Source: Bryobacterales bacterium
GTDB taxonomy: Bacteria > Acidobacteriota > Terriglobia > Bryobacterales > Bryobacteraceae
Direction of reading: 5' to 3'
DNA length: 64,000 bases
Assembly (NCBI GenBank): GCA_003170295.1
Contig: PNAJ01000094.1
Location: 50,194-114,193 of the forward strand
In this document: positions 47,075 to 54,277 of the stretch, in pieces
Position numbering within the stretch: the first letter of the stretch is position 1
Layout of the letters: every line of letters begins with the position of its first letter
The notes under the pieces: model-generated
Databases searched by the model: none
Told to the model about the DNA's origin: nothing
Seen by the model: the letters and a program-made list of their open reading frames with translations, nothing else
Made by a program: the position numbers and the translations under genes

Positions 47075-47863
47075 GTGCGCCGCAACATCGTCACTGTGCC
47101 GATTCACAAGGTCTTTGGCGGCGATTCTATTTCGCCCGCGCAGGATCTGCTTGCCGTCGAAGAACCGCTGCAGATTCGCGTCAACGGCCGCGACCTCTCG
47201 ATCACCATGCGCACCCCCGGCCACGACGGCGAGCTGGCGCTGGGATTCCTGTTCACCGAAGGTATTTTGAAGACTCGCGCGGATGTTCTCGCCGTCGACT
47301 GCGATGAAAACACGGTGACGCTGACGCTGGCCGATGGAGTCGACGCGGGAACCGCGCGAAATTTTTACACCACGTCGAGCTGCGGCGTCTGCGGAAAAGC
47401 GTCCATCGAATCGCTGCAAGCCGCCGCTTGTGCGATGCTCCCCGCCACTCTGCGCATCGACCGCGAAATCATTCACGGCCTCCCGGAAAAGCTGCGAGCC
47501 GCGCAATCCGTCTTCGAGCATACGGGCGGACTCCACGGCGCGGCGCTATTCGATACCTCCGGAAATCTCGAAATGGTGCGCGAAGATGTCGGCCGCCACA
47601 ATGCGGTGGATAAACTAATCGGGGCGGCGTTTCTCGAAAATCGTCTGCCGCTGGCGGCGAGCATTCTCATGCTGAGCGGACGCGCGAGCTTCGAGCTGGT
47701 GCAAAAAGCGGTGATGGCGGGGATCCCAGTAGTCGCGGCTGTCGGTGCGCCGTCGAGCCTTGCCGTTCAAACCGCGCTGCGATTCGGATTGACGCTCTTG
47801 GGCTTTGTGCGCGATGGGAGATTCAATATTTACAGCGGGCTTGGACGTCTCTCCGCTCCCTGA
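47075..47863 (+). CDS. fdhD: Formate dehydrogenase accessory sulfurtransferase FdhD
   Basis: 262 residues from a GTG at 47075. SSCGVCGKASIE carries the CxxC motif (Cys103, Cys106) needed for transferring sulfur from IscS to the molybdenum/tungsten cofactor of formate dehydrogenase, and the VREDVGRHNAVDKLIG segment is family-specific. It follows the zinc-ribbon gene by 17 bp. No formate dehydrogenase is in the window, so the client enzyme is encoded elsewhere. Confidence 0.93.
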   Translation: MRRNIVTVPIHKVFGGDSISPAQDLLAVEEPLQIRVNGRDLSITMRTPGHDGELALGFLFTEGILKTRADVLAVDCDENTVTLTLADGVDAGTARNFYTTSSCGVCGKASIESLQAAACAMLPATLRIDREIIHGLPEKLRAAQSVFEHTGGLHGAALFDTSGNLEMVREDVGRHNAVDKLIGAAFLENRLPLAASILMLSGRASFELVQKAVMAGIPVVAAVGAPSSLAVQTALRFGLTLLGFVRDGRFNIYSGLGRLSAP

Positions 47864-47904
47864 CGGTCGCGGTTCAGCCGACCGCTCCCGCGGGTCGCGG
47901 CTCC
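47851..47904 (+). repeat. Repeat family D, two partial copies
   Basis: CCGCTCCCTGACGGTCGCGG then TTC, followed by GACCGCTCCCGCGGGTCGCG and GCTCC. It begins inside the last codons of fdhD and fills the gap to the pseudogene. Confidence 0.7.
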
Positions 47905-47934
47905 AAAGAACTGCGGGAGAGGACAGCCGAGAGA

Positions 47935-48907
47935 TCAGCCGATTTCCGTGAGTTCCCGCAGCGGCCCGGTGCTATCGCCGAGCGATTCCACGGGCACGCC
48001 CATCCGGTCCAACATCGAGACGTACAAATTATTGATCGGGGTCTTCGCAGCCAGCTCCAGGTGACGCCCGGTCTTGATGGTTCCGCATCCTCCGCCCGCG
48101 ATCATCACCGGCAGATTTACGTGCTCATGACGATTCCCGTCGGCCAGGCCCGCGCCGTAGACGATCATCGAGTGATCCAGCAGCGATCCATCGCCGTCCG
48201 GAGTTTTCGCCATCTTGCCGATGAATTCCGCGAACAGATCCATGTGATAGCGGTTGATGCGATACACCTTCTCGATCATCTCGGCGTTGCCTTGGTGATG
48301 CGTCAACGGATGGTGCGCCTCAGGAAGATCGATCTCGCGGTAGGTGCGGGAACTGCCCTCGCGCGTCACCATGAACGTCGCGATGCGGGTCATGTCGGTT
48401 TGAAACGCCACGCGCATCAGGTCGTACATCAGCCGCGCGTGATCGCCCAGATCGGCCGGCGCCGCCACCGGCTTATCCATCTGCGGCACGACCTCTTTGT
48501 TGTCGGCTTCGGTCTTTTGAATGCGCGCCTCAATCTCCCGCACCGAAGACATGTATTCGTCGATTTTGCGGCGATCCGACGGCCCCAGATTGCGCTCCAG
48601 ATTTTTGGTGTCTTCCATCACGACGTCCAGAATGCTGCGGCCGTAGCGGCGCGTTTTCTTGCGCGTCGCGGGATCTTCGTCGCTGGTTCCGAACAGCCTC
48701 TCGAAGGCCGCGCGCCGGCCTTCATTTTTCGACCACGTGCTCCCACTCGTCGCGATTTTTGGCGATCTCGGTCGCGGCCTTCAAGTTCAGACCGCCCGAT
48801 TGCAACTTGTCGTTATGACACCCCAAGCAGTTCTTCGCGACAAACGGCTGCACGGCGGATTGATAGGAGGAAGGGGACGAATCGGCGAAGCAGGGAACGA
48901 CTTTCAA
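47935..48907 (-). pseudogene. Deletion relic joining a DUF1592-type cytochrome gene start to a DUF1552 gene end
   Basis: The 5' part (48907 to about 48722) encodes the start of a planctomycete-type cytochrome protein: a signal-like stretch, then CLGCHNDK haem site and NRDEWEHVVEK, which ends at a TGA where the family goes on with a KLRxGxMPP segment. Directly after comes a reading frame that starts in mid-domain with RRAAFERLFG and continues as the C-terminal half of a DUF1552 protein down to 47935. In related genomes these two genes are neighbours, so one deletion of their middle parts explains the structure. The start codon of the first fragment is unclear (TTG at 48907 is the best guess). 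A lone DUF1552 fragment from an ATG at 48621 might still be made, but would lack the N-terminal half and the Tat signal. Confidence 0.75.
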
Positions 48908-48944
48908 CAGGCAAGTGAAATACGAGATAACCGTCCATCTTCAT

Positions 48945-48950
48945 TATACT
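48945..48950 (+). promoter_or_regulatory. Putative -10 box (TATACT)
   Basis: TATACT ends 6 nt before the GTG at 48957; five of six bases match the consensus. Transcription would start at the GTG itself. Confidence 0.5.
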
Positions 48951-48956
48951 TCATAA

Positions 48957-50393
48957 GTGCCTGAAATACTGAGCGTTGCAGGTGTCCACAAGCACTACGA
49001 AGGCGTGCGGGCCCTGCGCGGCGCGGCGTTTTCATTGGTCTCGGGAGAAGTTCACGCGCTGATGGGTGAAAACGGCGCGGGGAAGAGCACGCTCGCGAAA
49101 ATTATTGCAGGATCGGAGCGCGCGGACGCCGCAACGATTTCGCTCGACGGAGCGCCCGTCGAAATAAAAAACGTTCTCGATGCGCAGCGGATGGGCATCG
49201 CAATGATTTATCAGGAACTCGATCTATTTCCGAATCTCAGCATCGCGGAGAATATCGCGATCGGCAGGCCGGTGAAATTCGGCGAGCTGAGCGGCTTCGC
49301 GCAGCCGTTTCTCGATCGAGTCGGTCTCGGCGCGAGGCCTGGTACGATGCTCGGTTCTTTACGCGCGGGAGAAATGCAATTGGTCGCGATTGCGCGGGCG
49401 CTCGCATCCAAGGCGCGCATTTTGCTTATGGATGAGCCCACCAGTTCGCTTTTTGACGACGCGGTGGAGCGCCTGTTCCGGTTGATCGGGGAGTTGAAGC
49501 AGCGCGGTGTCACCATCGTTTATGTCTCCCATCGCATGGGCGAAATTTTCCGCATTTGCGACCGGGCTACCGTGCTCCGCGATGGCGCTACGGTTGGAAC
49601 GCGGGTGATCGCTGACACCACGCCTGACGAGCTGATCCGCATGATGGTGGGCCGGGACATCGAGTCGACAACGCGGCGCCAGTCCGCTTTTGGAGCACCG
49701 CTTCTGTCGGTCGAGAACTTGTCCACGAAAAAGCTCCAAAACATTTCTTTCGAATTGCGGAAAGGAGAAGTGCTCGGCATCGCGGGCTTGGTGGGCGCGG
49801 GCCGCAGCGAGATGGGAGCCGCTTTGTTTGGGCTCGATAAGCGCCTCAGTGGGACCATTCATTTAAAAGGCCGCAAGATCGATCCGCGATCGCCCTCCGA
49901 CTCGATCAATCTCGGCATTGCACTTGTGCCGGAGGACCGGAAGCGGGAAGGACTCATGATGCAGATGAGTGTCGCCGAGAATGTGGGCCTCGGTCGATTT
50001 GCCAAATTCGGCATGATTGACGCGGCCGCGGAAGCGAGTGCTCTCGATCCAGTGTTTCGCACTCTGTCGTTAAGAAACGCGTCGCGCGTCAGCACGCTTA
50101 GCGGCGGCAATCAGCAGAAGGTGCTTCTCGCACGCTGCCTACTCGCGAATCCCGAGGTGCTTTTCTTAGACGATCCCACGCGCGGCATCGACGTGGGCGC
50201 GAAGCAGGAGATTTACTCGCTGATCGACCAGCTCAAAGAGGACGGCAAGAGCATTATTCTGGTCAGCTCCGAATTGCCCGAGTTGCTGCGCTGTTCCGAC
50301 CGGATTTTAGTAATGAGAGAAGGCCGCGCCACAGCGACGTTCGATTCTAATGATGCCACGGAGGAAAGTATCATGAAGGCGGCCACTTTATGA
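48957..50393 (+). CDS. Sugar ABC transporter ATP-binding protein (RbsA/MglA type)
   Basis: 478 residues with two ABC domains. The first has Walker A GENGAGKST and Walker B ILLMDEPT; the second has the degenerate Walker A GLVGAGRSE usual for this family, signature LSGGNQQKV and Walker B VLFLDDPTRGID. It powers import of a monosaccharide or similar with a binding protein. No RbsC-type permease is encoded next to it. The stop overlaps the following gene by 4 bp. Confidence 0.93.
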   Translation: MPEILSVAGVHKHYEGVRALRGAAFSLVSGEVHALMGENGAGKSTLAKIIAGSERADAATISLDGAPVEIKNVLDAQRMGIAMIYQELDLFPNLSIAENIAIGRPVKFGELSGFAQPFLDRVGLGARPGTMLGSLRAGEMQLVAIARALASKARILLMDEPTSSLFDDAVERLFRLIGELKQRGVTIVYVSHRMGEIFRICDRATVLRDGATVGTRVIADTTPDELIRMMVGRDIESTTRRQSAFGAPLLSVENLSTKKLQNISFELRKGEVLGIAGLVGAGRSEMGAALFGLDKRLSGTIHLKGRKIDPRSPSDSINLGIALVPEDRKREGLMMQMSVAENVGLGRFAKFGMIDAAAEASALDPVFRTLSLRNASRVSTLSGGNQQKVLLARCLLANPEVLFLDDPTRGIDVGAKQEIYSLIDQLKEDGKSIILVSSELPELLRCSDRILVMREGRATATFDSNDATEESIMKAATL

Positions 50394-51385
50394 AACCTCA
50401 CCGAATCCCCGCACGGACGTGCGGGGTTATAACCCCGTGGCGTAAGCCCGGGGATCACAGGTGGGACAGGCGGTTTCGCCTGTCAATCTTTTTCGCCTGC
50501 GCCCTGTTGCTCACTGCTTGCAGTTCCCCAAAGAAGGAATTTTTCGTCGCCTTCAGCCAATGCAACAATGCCGAGCCTTATCGCGCAGCCCAAAATGCTT
50601 TGATGACGAAACTGTTCGCCGATGCGGGCGGCGTGAAGCTGGTCATCGCCGATGCGCAACAGGACAATAGCAAACAGGTCGCGCAAGTGGAGACGTTCAT
50701 CCGGCAAAAGCCCGACCTGCTGATCGTCGCGCCGAATGAGCGCGCCGCGCTAACCGCGGTGATGGGTCAAGCGATGGAGGCTCACATCCCCGTGATCTGT
50801 CTCGAACGGGACATCCTGCAGCCCAATTACACCACCTATATTCACAGCGACAACACGGCGATCGGACGGCTGGCCGGTCAATTTATCGTCGACGTTCTGA
50901 CGAAAAAGTACGGCGCCCCAAAAGGCAACGTGGTCCAGATGCGAGGGCTGCTGGGAGTCGAGGGAGAAATCAAGCGCGATAGCGGCGCGAAAGAAATCCT
51001 TGCGAAATACCCCGAGATTCACATTGTGGCCGAGCCCGTCGCCGACTGGATTCAGGCCAAGGCGAAGGACCGCATGACGGAGGTTCTGCGCGCGCAACCG
51101 TCGATCGATGTCTTGTACGGCCACAACGATCCCATGGCCGTGGGCGCGTATCTGGCCGCGAAAGAGCTGGGCCGCGAACAGCAAATCGCCTTCATCGGCG
51201 TCGACGGATTGTCGGGCGACGCGGGCGGCGTGAAGAAAGTCGTCGACGGAATCCTGGCCGCTACGTTTGTCTATCCTCTGTGCGTCGACAAGGCAGTGGA
51301 AGTGGGATTAAAGATGTTGCGCGATCCATCGTTCAAGCCCGAAAAAGATTACAATCTGCCGTCGCAGATCGTTACTCGTCCTTAA
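50390..51385 (+). CDS. Sugar-binding lipoprotein (periplasmic binding protein type 1) with a repeat-derived signal n-region
   Basis: 331 residues from the ATG at 50390, which overlaps the ATPase stop (ATGA). Residues 1-31 are basic and encoded by a cluster of palindromic repeats; then a hydrophobic stretch and lipobox LTAC give Cys44 as the likely lipidated residue. The rest is a Peripla_BP_4-type ligand-binding fold (DLLIVAPNERAALTAV, YGHNDPMAVGAY). It would deliver a sugar to the ABC importer. No other start codon exists between 50390 and the hydrophobic core except CTG/TTG. Its stop lies 14 bp inside the convergent gene. Confidence 0.9.
   Translation: MKPHRIPARTCGVITPWRKPGDHRWDRRFRLSIFFACALLLTACSSPKKEFFVAFSQCNNAEPYRAAQNALMTKLFADAGGVKLVIADAQQDNSKQVAQVETFIRQKPDLLIVAPNERAALTAVMGQAMEAHIPVICLERDILQPNYTTYIHSDNTAIGRLAGQFIVDVLTKKYGAPKGNVVQMRGLLGVEGEIKRDSGAKEILAKYPEIHIVAEPVADWIQAKAKDRMTEVLRAQPSIDVLYGHNDPMAVGAYLAAKELGREQQIAFIGVDGLSGDAGGVKKVVDGILAATFVYPLCVDKAVEVGLKMLRDPSFKPEKDYNLPSQIVTRP
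50407..50484 (+). repeat. Cluster of palindromes inside the signal peptide coding region
   Basis: Perfect stems CCCCGCACG/CGTGCGGGG (50407-50426), GGGGTTATAACCCC (50423-50436) and the family B stem GACAGGCG/CGCCTGTC (50465-50484), with a CCCCGTGGCGTAAGCCCGGG element between. The reading frame stays open through all of them. Confidence 0.8.
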
Positions 51386-52382
51386 CTCGCACGTTGCCGA
51401 GCCAGAAGGCATTCGCACTATTGCCGCCGCTGATATCGGTAATCGCGATCGATTTCCAGCGCGACGGGTCGAACTTCTCCGGACCCGTGCCGCTTTCCCG
51501 CTCGAAGTCGTCAAGGCTCAAATCGACATGAAAAATCTTGCGCCCGGCGGGCGGATAAATCGTCAGATGGTAGCGAGCCTCCTGCTTCATCTCGAGGGCA
51601 ATCAGCAGGGTCGTTTCGTTTTCCGATGCGATATCGAAGGTGAGATGCTTGGCTTTTGCTAGATTGAGACTGGCCACGCGGCGCATCAGGAATGCGTAGG
51701 GTTCAGTGGTTTCCTGGTAGGTCGCCTTTAGCGATGGCTCACCGAGAGGGCCTGTTTCCGGAACCCACATCAAGGTCATGCCACCCGGCGTCATCCATTG
51801 CAGAAAGCCTCGATCGAAGGCATCGATGGTGTTTTCGGAGCGCGCTGGTGCGCTGGCGCGCACTTCGAAATTGTCAATAAGAATCGTATGCGCGCCGGTC
51901 GATTTCGTCACCACGATTTTTTCACGATCCATCGCGCCTTCGAAAAAATGCGCCAAATCGAAGATCGCGATGCCCTCTACTTGATCCAGGTCTAGCTTGC
52001 CGTCGGCATCCACCGGGTCTGTGGGGCCGTCGGACAAATCGAAGTCGCGTGGCGTCAGCTCGATTTGCTGCCACTGATTCGCAGGCGACCAGAACAGAGC
52101 CACGTAATTTCCGCCGCCCGGTTTTCGCTCGCCGAGCAGCACGCCTAGGGTGGTATCGTGGTCGCTTTTCGCGCGAAATCGCAGGCTCTTCATGGAGGCG
52201 ACAGAACCGTCACTCGGCAGAACGGCGGCTGCAAATTGTTTCGTGCCGAGCTCGTACTTAAATTCGAGAGTGCCATCGTCGGCGGTGCGCGCCGAGCCTC
52301 CGGCGCCCATTGTGACCCACGTTTGGGCGACAGCAGCCACGCCCGTGATCGCGAATAGGAATAACGTGCGCATATCTTTCAT
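51372..52382 (-). CDS. Secreted protein with two carbohydrate-binding-like beta-sandwich domains
   Basis: 336 residues. The signal peptide MKDMRTLFLFAITGVAAVA is followed by Gln. Two beta-sandwich segments resemble the CIA30/CBM-like fold: LRFRAKSDHDTTLGVLL with a QQIELTPRDFDL strand pair, and HLTFDIASENETTLLIALEM. No catalytic residues recognised. An ATG at 52373 is a second possible start. It is convergent with the sugar-binding lipoprotein, with a 14-bp overlap of the 3' ends. Confidence 0.75.
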   Translation of the reverse strand: MKDMRTLFLFAITGVAAVAQTWVTMGAGGSARTADDGTLEFKYELGTKQFAAAVLPSDGSVASMKSLRFRAKSDHDTTLGVLLGERKPGGGNYVALFWSPANQWQQIELTPRDFDLSDGPTDPVDADGKLDLDQVEGIAIFDLAHFFEGAMDREKIVVTKSTGAHTILIDNFEVRASAPARSENTIDAFDRGFLQWMTPGGMTLMWVPETGPLGEPSLKATYQETTEPYAFLMRRVASLNLAKAKHLTFDIASENETTLLIALEMKQEARYHLTIYPPAGRKIFHVDLSLDDFERESGTGPEKFDPSRWKSIAITDISGGNSANAFWLGNVRVKDE

Positions 52383-52460
52383 GACTACTATAAACGCATC
52401 ACTTTGCGACGAAGTTCCGCTGTTTTCTCGCGCCTTCCGGTTTTGTTAAGGTATTCGGTA

Positions 52461-52826
52461 ATGCCTCCCACATTTGGTAACGGTAAGATCTGCTACATCG
52501 AATTTCCCGCGACTGATGTTGAGCGCTCCGCCGAGTTTTACGGCAAGGTATTCGGCTGGCAGATCCGGAAACGCGGCGATGGAAGTACTGCGTTTGACGA
52601 CGCAGTAGGAGAAGTGAGCGGCACCTGGGTGCTGGGGCGACCGCCGGCGTCGACGCCCGGCCTGATGATTCACATTATGGTCGACAGCATGACCGCGACC
52701 CTTGACGCGATCGTCGCCAACGGGTGTGAGATCGTGCAGCCGGTCGGCGCGGACGCACCCGAGATTACCGCGAGGTTTCGCGATCCGGGTGGCAACGTGA
52801 TCGGGCTCTATCAGCATCGGGGTTGA
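52461..52826 (+). CDS. VOC-superfamily (glyoxalase/bleomycin-resistance fold) protein
   Basis: 121 residues. Two beta-alpha-beta-beta-beta modules are visible, the first starting KICYIEFPATDVERSAEFY, with FRDPGGNVIGLYQ at the end. I start at the ATG at 52461 rather than 52404 because the family begins with its first strand here. Function unknown; many act as metal-dependent isomerases or resistance proteins. The next small gene starts 14 bp after its stop. Confidence 0.85.
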   Translation: MPPTFGNGKICYIEFPATDVERSAEFYGKVFGWQIRKRGDGSTAFDDAVGEVSGTWVLGRPPASTPGLMIHIMVDSMTATLDAIVANGCEIVQPVGADAPEITARFRDPGGNVIGLYQHRG

Positions 52827-52840
52827 CGTAATATTAGGGT

Positions 52841-53056
52841 ATGTCCTCCGACCGTAATCACCTCCGGGCGCTGGTGGATGCGCTTTCCGACAATGAAGTG
52901 CCAGTCGCCATTTCTTTTCTTTCGGAACTAGCTGATGAAGAGATCATTGATGCTGAAACGGCGGCTAAGCTGGATCGAGCGCGCGCCGAACCCGGAGAGG
53001 ATTTGTCCCTGGAAGAAGTTCGCAATCGGCTTGGGATGAGCGCGCACAAATCGTAG
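52841..53056 (+). CDS. Small helical protein, antitoxin-like
   Basis: 71 residues, acidic and helical, ending in a SLEEVRNRLGM motif common in Phd/YefM-like antitoxin C-termini. No toxin gene is adjacent. A TAATAT box ends 6 nt before the ATG. It may also be read with the VOC gene. Function unknown. Confidence 0.6.
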   Translation: MSSDRNHLRALVDALSDNEVPVAISFLSELADEEIIDAETAAKLDRARAEPGEDLSLEEVRNRLGMSAHKS

Positions 53057-53074
53057 TTTCCGTCCTTGATGTGC

Positions 53075-53146
53075 ACCGCTTCCTGCGGTCGCGGCTCTGT
53101 AGAATTCCACAAGTCGTTCTTCCGAGCCGTGACCGCAGGGAGCGGT
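53075..53146. repeat. 23-bp inverted repeat of family D between convergent genes
   Basis: Left arm 53075-53097 (ACCGCTTCCTGCGGTCGCGG, then CTC) pairs with right arm 53124-53146 with two mismatches over 23 bp and a 26-nt loop. It lies 18 bp after one stop and 2 bp before the other, so it could end both transcripts. Confidence 0.85.
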
Positions 53147-53148
53147 GG

Positions 53149-54261
53149 TCAGTTCTTGAGCGCGGCGCATGTGAAGGACTCGCCGGTGACGCTGCTGCCG
53201 ATAGTCGACTTGCTCGTGATGGAAAGCCGTACTTCCGTCGGGTTCTCCGCATATTGGCAGACTCGCCGCGCGATGTTTTTGTAGACGCGGACTTCCGGAT
53301 ACGGCGGCACATTCAGTTCATCCGCGGACCATTCGTTGATGTCGATGGAATCGAGGTCGGGAGTTTCGACGCGGGCGTAATTGGCGATTCCGTCGGGCAG
53401 GCGGTCGATCATTTTGTCGCTCAAGAAAATCATCCCGCGATTCCGGTTGCTCGAATACATCGCGGAGGACAAGTAGTGATCCCAAGAGCCGAAGAAGCTG
53501 AGAACCGGTGCAAAGGCGAATAGCAGCAGAATCAGTGTGTGGAACCGGCCTTCATGGGATAAGACATTGGTATCCGTCTTCAAGAAAAGAATGATGACGG
53601 AGGCGGCCATCGCGAGATTCCAGGGCCAGACGACGTGATTGTAATTTTGTCCCCATGGGCCGAGCGCCATCAATATGAACAGGTGCATCGCGACTGCGGC
53701 GGCGATGGCGGCCGTGCGAAGTTTTCCGCTGAGTAACGCGAGTCCAATGGCCAGTTCGACAAAAGGCGCGGCGAGCGATAGAGGATGCACGATCGCGTGC
53801 GCGCGCTGCGGCAGGTGGCGCAGAAATGGCTCCAGCATCCAGGGAAAGACGTCGTTGATGAAGCCCGAGTTGATTTTTTGGGCGCCGCTCCAGAAATAGG
53901 TGCTCGCCACGATCAGGCGGCAGGCATTCGGGGATGCGAACGCCACGCCGAGCAGCAGAAAGAAATATTCATAGAACCAAGGCTGCAATCGCGATTGATC
54001 GCACAGCGCAAGAAAGACCGCCAGAATTGTGAATATCGAGATCAAACGCGCGTTGATAGCCGATGCGGCAAGTGCCAGCAGAGTCGCGCCGTAGAGCACC
54101 GCATCGAACGGAGAGGGAATCGGTTTGAGGAGCGGGAAAACGGGCGTCAGCGGATAGAAACGCGCGCTCAGCCAGAGCTTGTGGGATAGAGCCATTCCGG
54201 CGATGGTTCCCGCCGCGATCGCGACGCGCAAGTAGAGTAATCGTCTGGCAGTGTCCCACAC
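53149..54261 (-). CDS. Polytopic membrane protein, HTTM/DoxX-like
   Basis: 370 residues from a GTG at 54261. Eight or so transmembrane segments cover about residues 12-280, with a WSGAQKINSGFI segment typical of DoxX/HTTM-type proteins, and the last 90 residues form a soluble domain. Family members include vitamin-K-dependent carboxylase-like proteins, but the catalytic Lys is not evident. Its start codon is only 16 nt from that of the divergent PQQ dehydrogenase gene. Confidence 0.75.
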   Translation of the reverse strand: MWDTARRLLYLRVAIAAGTIAGMALSHKLWLSARFYPLTPVFPLLKPIPSPFDAVLYGATLLALAASAINARLISIFTILAVFLALCDQSRLQPWFYEYFFLLLGVAFASPNACRLIVASTYFWSGAQKINSGFINDVFPWMLEPFLRHLPQRAHAIVHPLSLAAPFVELAIGLALLSGKLRTAAIAAAVAMHLFILMALGPWGQNYNHVVWPWNLAMAASVIILFLKTDTNVLSHEGRFHTLILLLFAFAPVLSFFGSWDHYLSSAMYSSNRNRGMIFLSDKMIDRLPDGIANYARVETPDLDSIDINEWSADELNVPPYPEVRVYKNIARRVCQYAENPTEVRLSITSKSTIGSSVTGESFTCAALKN

Positions 54262-54277
54262 TGTTAGAGTTTATAGA

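Noticed and set aside
52841..53056. Toxin-antitoxin module
   Set aside because: The small protein has an antitoxin-like tail, but the neighbours are a VOC protein and a membrane protein, so no toxin partner is present.
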